This document shows, in pieces, positions 43,831 to 52,455 of a DNA stretch of 64,000 nucleotides. Position 1 is the stretch's first letter. Each line of letters begins with the position of its first letter. The DNA lies in contig ONQB01000002.1 of assembly GCA_900319905.1 (NCBI GenBank), positions 89,281 to 153,280 of the forward strand, given 5' to 3'. This stretch comes from an uncultured Prevotella sp. Its GTDB lineage: Bacteria; Bacteroidota; Bacteroidia; Bacteroidales; Bacteroidaceae. The translations under genes were made by a program, and so were the position numbers. The notes beneath the pieces were generated by a model. That model saw only the letters and a list, made by a program, of their open reading frames with translations. It was not told the DNA's origin and ran no database searches.

Positions 43831-45174
43831 TTATTGCTTGAGCAGATACTGCTTGAAGGTCTCAAAGTCGTTGGGCATGGCCACGCTCTGTTTCTTTCCG
43901 CGCATGAAGGCGGCCAGGCGCTCGGGAATGTCGATATCGGTGCCGATGATATCGTCGACCTTCTCTTTGAACTTCGCGGGGTGGGCTGTTTCGAGGAAGA
44001 CGCCGACTTGGTCCACGCCCAGTTGTTCTGTCAGGGCCTGATAGCCGCAGGCACCGTGAGGGTCGAGCACGTAGCCGTTGGCCTCATAGCAGGCTTTCAT
44101 GGTTTGGCGGATGCGTTCGTCAGAATAGGTGGCTCCGCTGATATCCTTGCGGATGGCTTCCCAGCTGTTGCCGTAGAGATCGAGGATGCGGGCGAAGTTG
44201 CTTGGCGCACCCACGTCCATGGCGTTGGCAAGGGTCTGCTTGCTGGCCATGGGGTTGTATTTGCCGGTCTTCAGGTAGTTGAAGAACACGTCGTTGGCAT
44301 TGTTGGCTGCGATGAAATGGCTCACGGGCAGTCCCATGCGGGCGCCGAACAGTCCGGCGGTGATGTTGCCGAAGTTGCCGCTGGGCACGCAGACGACGAG
44401 GTTGGAGCGGATGGGATCGCCGTCGTCGATGGTCAGCGCGCCCATGCGCTTGAGCTGGGCATAGGCGTTGAAGTAGTAGAACGCCTGCGGCAGGAAGCGG
44501 GCCACGTTGATGGAGTTGGCCGACGTGAGCACTTTCTGCTCATTGAGTTCCTTGTCCATGAACGCGTTCTTGACCAGCGCCTGGCAGTCATCAAAGACAC
44601 CGTCCACTTCTAAGGCTGTAATGTTCTGGCCGAGGGTAGTGAACTGACTTTCCTGTATGCGGCTTACCTTGCCCTTGGGGTAGAGTACGTAGACGTGGAT
44701 GCCCTCGACGCCTAAGAAGCCGTTGGCCACAGCCGATCCTGTGTCACCGCTGGTAGCTACCAATACGTTCACCAGACGGTGGTCGCCGGTCTTCTGCTGG
44801 TCCTTGCGGATGAAGTATTGCAGCAGACGGGCCATGAAGCGTGCGCCGACGTCCTTGAAGGCAAGTGTCGGTCCGTGGAAGAGTTCGAGCGCATAGATGT
44901 TGTCGGCTACCTTTACGACGGGTGTGTCGAATGACAAGGTGTCATAGACAATGTGCTTGAGGGCGTCGGGCTCGACGTCGTCTCCGAAGAAGGCCTTGGC
45001 CACTTCAAGCGACAGCTCCTGAAACGACATCTCGTCGATGTGCTCAAAGAACTCACGGGGTAGTTGTTTGATTTGTTCGGGCATGTAAAGGCCGCGGTCG
45101 GGGGCCAGTCCGCGCTCCACGGCCACACGCAGCGAGGCCTCCGGAGCATTATGATTGGTGCTGTAGTATTTCAT
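43831..45174 (-). CDS. thrC: Threonine synthase
   Basis: A 447-residue PLP enzyme converting O-phosphohomoserine to threonine. The PLP lysine is in FHGPTLAFKDVGARF; VLVATSGDTGSAVANGF is the phosphate-binding segment; the N-terminus (MKYYSTNHNAPEASLRVAVERGLAPDRGLYMPE, 45172 down) is typical. The start at 45174 overlaps the apgM stop by one base (TAATG), indicating coupling, so the longer frame is rejected. Confidence 0.97.
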   Translation of the reverse strand: MKYYSTNHNAPEASLRVAVERGLAPDRGLYMPEQIKQLPREFFEHIDEMSFQELSLEVAKAFFGDDVEPDALKHIVYDTLSFDTPVVKVADNIYALELFHGPTLAFKDVGARFMARLLQYFIRKDQQKTGDHRLVNVLVATSGDTGSAVANGFLGVEGIHVYVLYPKGKVSRIQESQFTTLGQNITALEVDGVFDDCQALVKNAFMDKELNEQKVLTSANSINVARFLPQAFYYFNAYAQLKRMGALTIDDGDPIRSNLVVCVPSGNFGNITAGLFGARMGLPVSHFIAANNANDVFFNYLKTGKYNPMASKQTLANAMDVGAPSNFARILDLYGNSWEAIRKDISGATYSDERIRQTMKACYEANGYVLDPHGACGYQALTEQLGVDQVGVFLETAHPAKFKEKVDDIIGTDIDIPERLAAFMRGKKQSVAMPNDFETFKQYLLKQ

Positions 45175-46451
45175 TATTCGATGCTGATGAATTTGTCCAT
45201 AAACTCTGTGAGATGCAACATACCATAGGCGCCGCTCACGCACGACACCTCATCGTACACCTGTACGTCGTCGGGCTCGATGCCCCGGTACCAGACAAGA
45301 AACGGTACCGGTTCCTTGACGTGGGTGCGTACCTCCACAGGGGTGGGGTGGTCGGGCATGACGGCGATGGCAACGGGCTCGTCCCATTGCTTCACCTCAT
45401 TATATATAGGTTCTACGACGCGATGGTCGAGGTATTCGATGGTCCTGAGCTTCAACGCCAGGTTGCCGTCGTGGCCTGCCTCGTCGCTGGCTTCGAAGTG
45501 CACGAACACGAAGTCCTGGTTGTAGAGGGCGGTCAGTGCGGCTTGTACCTTGCCCTCGTAGTTCGTGTCGGCCAGTCCTGTAGCACGGGGCACCTTGATG
45601 ACGTCGAGGCCGGCATATTGTCCGATGCCTCTGATGAGGTCGACGGCGGAGATGCAGCTGCCCGACTTTATTTGAGGATACTTCTCCGACAGCGTCTTCA
45701 TCGACGGACGGTAACCGCCGCCCCAAGGCCAGATGAGGTTGGCGGTGCGCTCGCCTTTCTCAGCACGTGCGCGGTTGTAAGGATGCTGTTCCAGCACTGT
45801 CTGACTGCGTCGGATGAGGTCGTTGAGCAGGTCGGCTGTCTCCTGTGCCGTCATGCGCTCTTCACCGGTGGGCTTGCCGTCGAAGCCGATCACCGGCTCC
45901 CGTTTGTCTTCCCAGCCTTTCTCTGGTTTGACGAGCAGCGGCTCCCACTCGTGATTGGGGTAGTCATGGGGCGGTGCGCATTCGATGTGCTTGCTGGCGT
46001 ACTTCACGATGAGCAGGTGGCGGTACTGGATGCCAGTGATGAACTGCACGCGGTCGTTGCCCAATGCCTTGTTGAGGGCATCGATGAGCGGGCGGGCGTT
46101 GTCCGTGGTCAGGTTGCCGCCGTTGTGGGTCACGATGCGTCCGTCAGCCACGTGAATGATGTTGCAGCGCAGGGCCAAGTCCTCAGGAGCCATGCGGTAG
46201 CCGATAGAAGCTGCCTCCAATGGGCCGCGGCCTTCATATACTTTGTTCTGGTCGTAACCGAGAATCGTGCTGTTGGCCACTTCCGAACCGGGCAGGAATC
46301 CGTCGGGGATGGTCATGAGCCGTCCTGTGCGTCCCCTGCGGGCCAACATGTCCATGTAAGGTGTGTCTGCATATTGCAGCAGTGTTTTGCCGCCAAGGCG
46401 TTCCACGGCATGGTCGGCCATGCCGTCGCCTAATATAATAATGTGTTTCAT
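45174..46451 (-). CDS. ApgM-like phosphomutase, probable homoserine kinase substitute
   Basis: A 425-residue alkaline-phosphatase-superfamily protein of the cofactor-independent phosphoglycerate mutase (ApgM) type: metal-site GDGMADHAV at the N-terminus, PGSEVANSTILGYD around the catalytic serine, GPLEAASIGYRM, FVHFEASDEAGHDGN and VMPDHPTPVEVRTH. In several Bacteroidetes and other bacteria this subgroup lies between thrA and thrC and has been proposed as homoserine kinase, since thrB is missing. Here it occupies exactly that place (12 bases after thrA, coupled to thrC) and no GHMP-type thrB is in the window. The homoserine kinase role is inferred from context and prior proposals. Confidence 0.88.
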   Translation of the reverse strand: MKHIIILGDGMADHAVERLGGKTLLQYADTPYMDMLARRGRTGRLMTIPDGFLPGSEVANSTILGYDQNKVYEGRGPLEAASIGYRMAPEDLALRCNIIHVADGRIVTHNGGNLTTDNARPLIDALNKALGNDRVQFITGIQYRHLLIVKYASKHIECAPPHDYPNHEWEPLLVKPEKGWEDKREPVIGFDGKPTGEERMTAQETADLLNDLIRRSQTVLEQHPYNRARAEKGERTANLIWPWGGGYRPSMKTLSEKYPQIKSGSCISAVDLIRGIGQYAGLDVIKVPRATGLADTNYEGKVQAALTALYNQDFVFVHFEASDEAGHDGNLALKLRTIEYLDHRVVEPIYNEVKQWDEPVAIAVMPDHPTPVEVRTHVKEPVPFLVWYRGIEPDDVQVYDEVSCVSGAYGMLHLTEFMDKFISIE

Positions 46452-46463
46452 GATGCTTCTTGA

Positions 46464-48899
46464 TTATACGTTGGCAATGCTGATGATGTTGGCAAATACG
46501 CCGGCTGCCGTCACACTGGCACCGGCTCCGTAGCCTTGAATGAGCATGGGATATTCCTTGTAGCGCTCGGTAGTCAGCAGTACGATGTTGTTGCTGCCTT
46601 TGAGGTTGTAGAAGGGATGGTCGTTGCTCACCTCCTTCAGGGCCACACTCGTATGACCGTGGTCCATAGTGGCGACAAAGCTCCAGTGCTTGCCTTCAGC
46701 GCTGAGCCGCTGGCGGCGCTGTTCGAACTCATCGTCCAGCTCGGGCAGTTGCTTCCAGAAGTCGTCAAGTGATCCTTTAAAATACTTGTCGGGGATGAAA
46801 AGGTGTTTCTCCACGTCGGCCTGTTCCACACGGTAGCCAGCCTCGCGGGTGAGGATGACAAGCTTGCGGATGACGTCGGTGCCGCTCAGGTCGATGCGTG
46901 GGTCAGGTTCAGAGAAGCCGTTCTCCTTGGCCAACCTGACAGCCTTCGACAGCGGACAGTCGGCTGACAGCGTATTGAAGATGTAGTTGACGGTGCCGCT
47001 CAGCACAGCCTCAATCTTCAGAATGCGGTCGCCAGAGTTGCGCAGGTCGTTGATAGTGCCGATGATAGGCAGCCCGGCACCCACATTTGTCTCGAAGAGG
47101 AACTTAATGCCACGGCGCAGAGCTGTTTCCTTTAGCTTGATATAGCTCTCGTAACTTGAGCTGGCCGCTATCTTGTTGGCTGCCACGATGCTGATGTTAT
47201 GGTCGAGGAAGGTCTGGTAGAGGCTGGCAATGTCCTTGGAAGCCGTGCAGTCGACGAATACGCAATTGAAGATGTTCATCTTCAGAATGTTGTCGCGCAG
47301 CTTCTCTGGGTCGCTGGGCTCCGACTGCTTGAGCTGCTCGCGATAGTTGTCAAGGTCGATGCCGTCGCGGGAGTAGATGGCGTTGTGCGAGCTGGCTACG
47401 CCCACCACGGTGAGCTTGAGGCGGGAGTGCTCCTTGAGCTGGTCATACTGCAGCCGTATCTGTTCGATGAGCTTGCCGCCCACAGTGCCTACGCCACAGA
47501 TGAAGAGGTTGAGCACCTTGTATTCCGAGAGGAAGAAGGAATCGTGCAGTACGTTCATGGTCTTGCGCAGGTTTTCTGACTTCACCACAAACGAGATGTT
47601 GGTCTCAGAAGCGCCTTGTGCACAGGCGATGACAGAGATGCCGCTGCGTCCGAGGGTGCCGAACAGCTTGCCGGCGATGCCTGCGGCGTGTTTCATGTTC
47701 TCACCTACGATGGCCACGGTAGCGAGATTGCTTTCGACGTGCATGGGGAACATGGCACCGTCTTCAATCTCAGAGGCGAACTCCTCATTGAGCACGTTGG
47801 CTGCCTTTTCGGCGTCAGCGTCGCGTACACCAATTGAAGTAGAGTTCTCAGAGGAGGCTTGCGACACCATGAATACGCTGATGCCGTTGTTGGCCAGTGC
47901 CGTGAAAATGCGTCGGTTGACGCCAATCACGCCCACCATGGCAAGGCCGGAGACCGTGATGAGCGTCGTGTTCTTGATGCTCGAGATACCTTTGATGGGC
48001 TTGTGGTCGTTCTCTATCTTATCCTTGATGATGGTGCCGGGCGCATCGGGATTGAACGTATTCTTGATGCGTATGGGAATATTCTTGATTCTGACAGGGT
48101 AGATGGTCGGCGGGTAAACGACCTTTGCTCCGAAGTTGCACAGCTCCATGGCTTCCACATAGCTGAGCTCGTCAATGGTGTAAGCGGTCTTGATGACACG
48201 CGGATCAGCCGTCATGAAGCCATCTACATCGGTCCAGATCTCCAATATCTCGGCATCGAGGTTGGCTGCGATAATTGCGGCCGTGTAGTCTGAACCGCCA
48301 CGTCCGAGGTTGGTGACTTCGCCGGTGTCCCGGTCGGATGAGATAAAGCCTGGAACCAGCGATACGCGCGGCAGGTCATGGAAGGCATCCTTGACCAGAC
48401 GACTCGTCAGCTCGCTGTCGAGCGTGTTCTTGCCATTGAAGGGTGTGGTTTTGATGAAATTGCGGGAGTCCATCCATTTTGACCCTTTTACAAGCGTGGC
48501 CACAATGTTCGAACTCAAGCGTTCTCCATAACTTACAATGGCGTCGAGCGTCTTCTGGCTGAGGTCATGGATGAGGTAAACGCCAAAGTAGATGGAATGA
48601 AGCTGCTCAAACAATGCATCCACCTTATTAAATAATTCCTCACGGTCATCGGTATCGGTGATGATGGTGTCGATGAGCTTATGATGGCGATCGACCATGG
48701 CTTCGTAAGAGCGTTTCCACTCTTCGTTCCCGTCTTTGGCTAATTGTGAGGTGGAGATGAGCTGGTCGGTGATGCCGCCTAAAGCGCTAACGACAACAAC
48801 AATGGGCTGGCTGCGCGCTTCTTTCTCTACAATACGTTTGACACTCAGAATGCTTTTTACGGAACCTACTGATGTCCCGCCGAACTTTAATACTTTCAT
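46464..48899 (-). CDS. thrA: Bifunctional aspartate kinase / homoserine dehydrogenase
   Basis: An 811-residue fusion. Residues 1 to about 290 are aspartokinase (VLKFGGTSVGSVKSI, then LGRGGSDYTAAIIAANL), about 300-455 two ACT domains for feedback control, and about 465-811 homoserine dehydrogenase (LFICGVGTVGGKLIEQI, AANKIAASSS, GAGLPIIGTINDL, YGAGASVTAAGVFANI). The start at 48899 matches the kinase motif; the longer open frame (39 codons more) would run through the promoter. First gene of the threonine operon. Confidence 0.98.
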   Translation of the reverse strand: MKVLKFGGTSVGSVKSILSVKRIVEKEARSQPIVVVVSALGGITDQLISTSQLAKDGNEEWKRSYEAMVDRHHKLIDTIITDTDDREELFNKVDALFEQLHSIYFGVYLIHDLSQKTLDAIVSYGERLSSNIVATLVKGSKWMDSRNFIKTTPFNGKNTLDSELTSRLVKDAFHDLPRVSLVPGFISSDRDTGEVTNLGRGGSDYTAAIIAANLDAEILEIWTDVDGFMTADPRVIKTAYTIDELSYVEAMELCNFGAKVVYPPTIYPVRIKNIPIRIKNTFNPDAPGTIIKDKIENDHKPIKGISSIKNTTLITVSGLAMVGVIGVNRRIFTALANNGISVFMVSQASSENSTSIGVRDADAEKAANVLNEEFASEIEDGAMFPMHVESNLATVAIVGENMKHAAGIAGKLFGTLGRSGISVIACAQGASETNISFVVKSENLRKTMNVLHDSFFLSEYKVLNLFICGVGTVGGKLIEQIRLQYDQLKEHSRLKLTVVGVASSHNAIYSRDGIDLDNYREQLKQSEPSDPEKLRDNILKMNIFNCVFVDCTASKDIASLYQTFLDHNISIVAANKIAASSSYESYIKLKETALRRGIKFLFETNVGAGLPIIGTINDLRNSGDRILKIEAVLSGTVNYIFNTLSADCPLSKAVRLAKENGFSEPDPRIDLSGTDVIRKLVILTREAGYRVEQADVEKHLFIPDKYFKGSLDDFWKQLPELDDEFEQRRQRLSAEGKHWSFVATMDHGHTSVALKEVSNDHPFYNLKGSNNIVLLTTERYKEYPMLIQGYGAGASVTAAGVFANIISIANV

Positions 48900-48966
48900 T
48901 GTGTAATGATATTTGGTGATGCACGGCCATCCCTGTAACGAGCGGGCTATGACCGTCCTTGCCTGC

Positions 48967-48998
48967 AAAGGTACTAAGGTTTTGTTTTTGCACCAAGA
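48967..48998 (-). promoter_or_regulatory. Promoter of the thr operon
   Basis: Minus strand CTTG (48998-48995), 20 bases, TACCTTTG (48974-48967), then CA. The leader is about 60 bases; no leader peptide rich in Thr or Ile codons and no attenuator was seen. Confidence 0.6.
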
Positions 48999-49046
48999 AA
49001 ATAGCGGATTATTCATGCTTTTATCTAACGATTATCTCATATTTAT

Positions 49047-49077
49047 CTTGCAATGTGAAAGAAAATCGGTAATTTTG
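49047..49077 (+). promoter_or_regulatory. Promoter of the COG2509 flavoprotein gene
   Basis: CTTG (49047-49050), 19 bases, TAATTTTG (49070-49077), then CA, 24 bases before the start codon. It lies about 80 bases from the divergent thr promoter. Confidence 0.65.
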
Positions 49078-49101
49078 CAGTTGAAATAACAGTTAATAGA
49101 C

Positions 49102-50799
49102 ATGGTTGCCGAATACGAAATCCGCGTACTGCCCGACGTAGCTTATTCAGAACAGAACCTCATTGCCTTTCTCGCCAGGGAGAAAGGCCTGGCCGCCGAT
49201 AGCGTATGCCGGGTGCGAGTGTTGCGCCGAAGCATTGACGCAAGACAGCGGACTGTTTATGTCAACTTAAAGGTGAGGGTCTATGTCAATGAGATGCCTC
49301 AGGACGACGACTTCGTCAGGACGGACTATCCCGACGTGAGCGATAAGCCACAGGTGGTGGTCGTCGGTGAGGGCCCCGGCGGTTTGTTTGCTGCCCTTCG
49401 GCTCATTGAGCTTGGCCTGCGTCCGGTAATACTGGAACGTGGTAAGAATGTGCATGACCGCAAACGGGACATGGCGCTCATCACGCATACCCAGCAGGTA
49501 GACCCGGAAAGCAATTATTGCTTCGGCGAAGGCGGTGCGGGAGCCTACAGCGATGGCAAGCTCTATACCCGAAGCAAGAAGCGGGGTAGTGTCGACAAGA
49601 TTCTCAACGTGTTCTGTCAGCACGGTGCCTCAACATCTATATTGGCCGATGTTCATCCTCATATCGGTACCGACAAGCTGCCGCGGGTCATTGAGAACAT
49701 GCGGTTGCAAATAGAGAAGAGTGGGGGTGAGGTCCATTTCCAAACTAAGATGACGGCTTTCGAGATAGAGCATGACGGTAAGGGCTCTGTTGGCGATTCG
49801 ACGTCAAGTGCCTTGTCAGCTGACACCTTATTATATATGGACGACCGTCAGCCACGTGTCGTCGGCGTGAAGGCCATCAATATGGTCACTGGTGCAGAAG
49901 AGACATATCGCGGTCCGGTGATTCTCGCTACGGGCCATAGCGCACGCGATGTCTACCGCTATCTGGCAGCATCCGGCATCGACATTGCGCCAAAAGGCAT
50001 TGCCGTTGGCGTGCGTCTTGAGCATCCCTCAGAGCTTATCGACCAGATACAGTATCACAGTCGTCAGGGCCGTGGCAAGTATCTGCCTGCTGCCGAGTAT
50101 TCCTTCGTCACGCAGGTGAACAAGCGTGGCGTGTATAGCTTCTGCATGTGCCCGGGTGGCTTTGTCATTCCGGCGGCAACAGGTCCGGAGCAGATCGTGG
50201 TCAACGGTATGTCACCGAGCAACCGCGGTACACGGTGGTCGAATAGCGGCATGGTGGTGGAACTGCATCCCGAGGACGTGGAAGACATTATGAACGGGTC
50301 GGCGGAGGCTGCCGATGAGCCTGCACAGCCATCAGCGCTTGATGCACTGACGGTGATGCGCTTTCAGGAAAGGCTGGAGCGGGACTGCTGGCAGCAAGGC
50401 AATCGACAACAGACGGCTCCGGCGCAGCGCATGGTCGACTTCGTCAACAACCGCCTTAGCTTTGACTTGCCAAAAAGCAGTTATGCGCCCGGACTGATTA
50501 GCAGCCCGTTGCATTTTTGGATGCCGAAGTTCATAGTGAGCCGTCTGCAGGAAGGCTTCCGTGTGTTTGGTAAGCGTAGCCATGGCTTCCTTACCAATGA
50601 GGCCGTGCTTATCGCCACGGAGACACGCACGTCGAGCCCGGTACGTATCCTGCGTGACCGCGAAACGCTGCAACACGTGCGACTGCAGGGCCTCTTCCCG
50701 TGCGGCGAAGGCGCTGGCTATGCCGGAGGCATTGTGTCAGCGGGTATCGATGGGGAAAGGTGCGCTGAGCAATGTGCTGCCTATGTCAACCGCCTTTGA
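49102..50799 (+). CDS. FAD-dependent dehydrogenase, COG2509 type
   Basis: A 565-residue flavoprotein. A small alpha-beta N-terminal domain (about 1-80) precedes the FAD-binding fold with VVVVGEGPGGLFAALRLIELG (85-105 region); ILERGKNVHDRKRD and NYCFGEGGAGAYSDGKLYTR are hallmarks of this uncharacterised group, and LFPCGEGAGYAGGIVSAGIDGE closes the FAD site at the C-terminus. The substrate is unknown. It resembles geranylgeranyl-reductase and thiazole-type oxidoreductases only distantly. Followed 60 bases later by pyk on the same strand. Confidence 0.88.
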   Translation: MVAEYEIRVLPDVAYSEQNLIAFLAREKGLAADSVCRVRVLRRSIDARQRTVYVNLKVRVYVNEMPQDDDFVRTDYPDVSDKPQVVVVGEGPGGLFAALRLIELGLRPVILERGKNVHDRKRDMALITHTQQVDPESNYCFGEGGAGAYSDGKLYTRSKKRGSVDKILNVFCQHGASTSILADVHPHIGTDKLPRVIENMRLQIEKSGGEVHFQTKMTAFEIEHDGKGSVGDSTSSALSADTLLYMDDRQPRVVGVKAINMVTGAEETYRGPVILATGHSARDVYRYLAASGIDIAPKGIAVGVRLEHPSELIDQIQYHSRQGRGKYLPAAEYSFVTQVNKRGVYSFCMCPGGFVIPAATGPEQIVVNGMSPSNRGTRWSNSGMVVELHPEDVEDIMNGSAEAADEPAQPSALDALTVMRFQERLERDCWQQGNRQQTAPAQRMVDFVNNRLSFDLPKSSYAPGLISSPLHFWMPKFIVSRLQEGFRVFGKRSHGFLTNEAVLIATETRTSSPVRILRDRETLQHVRLQGLFPCGEGAGYAGGIVSAGIDGERCAEQCAAYVNRL

Positions 50800-50859
50800 T
50801 CAATCACCTGACAAACACAACAAAATGTTCACATTGTAAACAAATCAATAACATCATAC

Positions 50860-52305
50860 ATGAAGCAGACAAAGATAGTATGTTCTATAAGTGACTTGAG
50901 ATGCGACGTTGACTTTATACGTAGCCTCTTCAATGCAGGCATGAATGTGGTGCGCATGAACACCGCCCACGCTACGCCCGAAGGACTGCGCAAAATCATC
51001 CACAACGTGCGTGCCGTATCGCCCCACATCGGCATTCTCATCGATACCAAGGGACCGGAAGTGCGTACCACGGGTATTGCACAACCTATCACATACAAGA
51101 CGGGCGAAGTAGTGAAAATCTTCGGCCGACCGGAGATGGACACGACGCACGACATTATCAATGTTTCGTTTCCTGACTTTGCGCTCGACGTGAAGGCGGG
51201 CGACGACATCCTTTTCGACGATGGAGCCATTGACATGAAGGTGCAGGAGATCGTTGGTCCGACAGTCTATGCCGAGGTGCAGAACGACGGTGTGCTGGGA
51301 GCTCATAAGAGTGTCAACGTGCCGGGTGAGCATATCGACTTGCCGGCTCTCACCGAGCGTGACCGTCGTAACATCTTGTTGGCCATCGACGAAGATATAG
51401 ACTTCATTGCCCATAGCTTCGTGCGCTCGGCGGCCGACGTGGAGGCGGTACAGAAGATTTTGGATGAGCACCACTCTGATATCAAGATTATCTCAAAGAT
51501 TGAAAACCAGGAGGGCGTTGACAATATTGACGAAATCATCCGTGCCAGCTACGGTGTCATGGTGGCGCGTGGTGATCTTGGCATTGAGGTGCCGGTAGAA
51601 CGCATCCCTGGCATTCAGCGCAGCATCATCCGCAAATGTGTGGAGCATCACAAGCCGGTCATCGTGGCTACGCAGATGCTCCACACAATGATCAACAATC
51701 CGCGGCCGACACGTGCAGAGGTCACCGACATTGCCAATGCCATCTATTCCAATACCGATGCCTTGATGCTGAGTGGAGAGACGGCTTCAGGTAAGTATCC
51801 TCTTGAGGCTGTAAAGACCATGGCTGCCATCGCAGAACAGGCTGAGAAGGACCGGCAAAGCTTTGATCCTATCTACAATGTGCCTCTCAATGAGCATTGC
51901 TCACAGCGTGAGTTCCTCTCTCATGCGGCTATTGAGGCCACTCGTCTTTTAGGTGTGGAGGGCATCATTACGGCCTCGAAGTCAGGTTATACCGCCCGCT
52001 GTCTGGCTACCTATCGGGGCCCGAAGCCTATTCTTGCCATCTGTTACAACGAGAAGACACAGCGCTGGCTGAATCTCTCTTACGGCGTGATTGCTGTGTA
52101 TCAGAAAGAGCATGCCAGCTCAGATGTGATCTTCCGGGCTGCACTACGTATGCTTCGACAGAAGGGCTACTTGAAGAATGAGGACAAGGTGGCTTACCTG
52201 TCAGGTTCGCTCGATAATCTGGGCGAGGGCACCACGTTCCTTGAAATCAATAAGGTCAACGAGGTGTTCGACCGCCGTTATCAGTTCCACTTGCCGGAAG
52301 GATAA
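50860..52305 (+). CDS. pyk: Pyruvate kinase
   Basis: A 481-residue glycolytic enzyme forming pyruvate and ATP from phosphoenolpyruvate and ADP. Motifs: MNVVRMNTAHATPEGL (normally NxSHG), ILIDTKGPEVRTT, the metal/substrate lysine region IKIISKIENQEGVDNIDEI, VMVARGDLGIEVP, and ATQMLHTMINNPRPTRAEVTDIANA. The N-terminus is unusual, with CSISDLRCD replacing the common CTIGPAS. The PEP-binding C-terminal extension of some pyruvate kinases is absent. A 22-bp hairpin follows the stop. Confidence 0.96.
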   Translation: MKQTKIVCSISDLRCDVDFIRSLFNAGMNVVRMNTAHATPEGLRKIIHNVRAVSPHIGILIDTKGPEVRTTGIAQPITYKTGEVVKIFGRPEMDTTHDIINVSFPDFALDVKAGDDILFDDGAIDMKVQEIVGPTVYAEVQNDGVLGAHKSVNVPGEHIDLPALTERDRRNILLAIDEDIDFIAHSFVRSAADVEAVQKILDEHHSDIKIISKIENQEGVDNIDEIIRASYGVMVARGDLGIEVPVERIPGIQRSIIRKCVEHHKPVIVATQMLHTMINNPRPTRAEVTDIANAIYSNTDALMLSGETASGKYPLEAVKTMAAIAEQAEKDRQSFDPIYNVPLNEHCSQREFLSHAAIEATRLLGVEGIITASKSGYTARCLATYRGPKPILAICYNEKTQRWLNLSYGVIAVYQKEHASSDVIFRAALRMLRQKGYLKNEDKVAYLSGSLDNLGEGTTFLEINKVNEVFDRRYQFHLPEG

Positions 52306-52325
52306 GCGCTTCTTTTCATAAACAG

Positions 52326-52386
52326 GGGGTGTATCAAAATTGGAGAACTTCTGAACTCCCGGACTTCTCCAATTTTGATACACCCC
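52326..52386. terminator. 22-bp perfect inverted repeat between pyk and feoAB
   Basis: Arms 52326-52347 (starting GGGGTGTATCAAAATTGG) and 52365-52386 are perfect complements, with a 17-base loop (CTTCTGAACTCCCGGAC). It lies between convergent pyk and feoAB and can serve as a bidirectional terminator. The inner part shares GAACTTCTGAACT and CCCGGACTTCT with the repeat region at 11129-11347, so it belongs to a repeat family. Confidence 0.8.
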
Positions 52387-52455
52387 ATTTTCGGTCTGAG
52401 TAATTATTTGTGTTTGCGCTGAAGAGCTGATTATTCTGAGAATCAGCCTTGTTTA

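Noticed and set aside
45213-46433. Plus-strand frame of 406 codons opposite the ApgM-like gene
   Set aside because: Long but low-complexity (V, H, A, G), with no conserved motif; the opposite strand has a clear enzyme.
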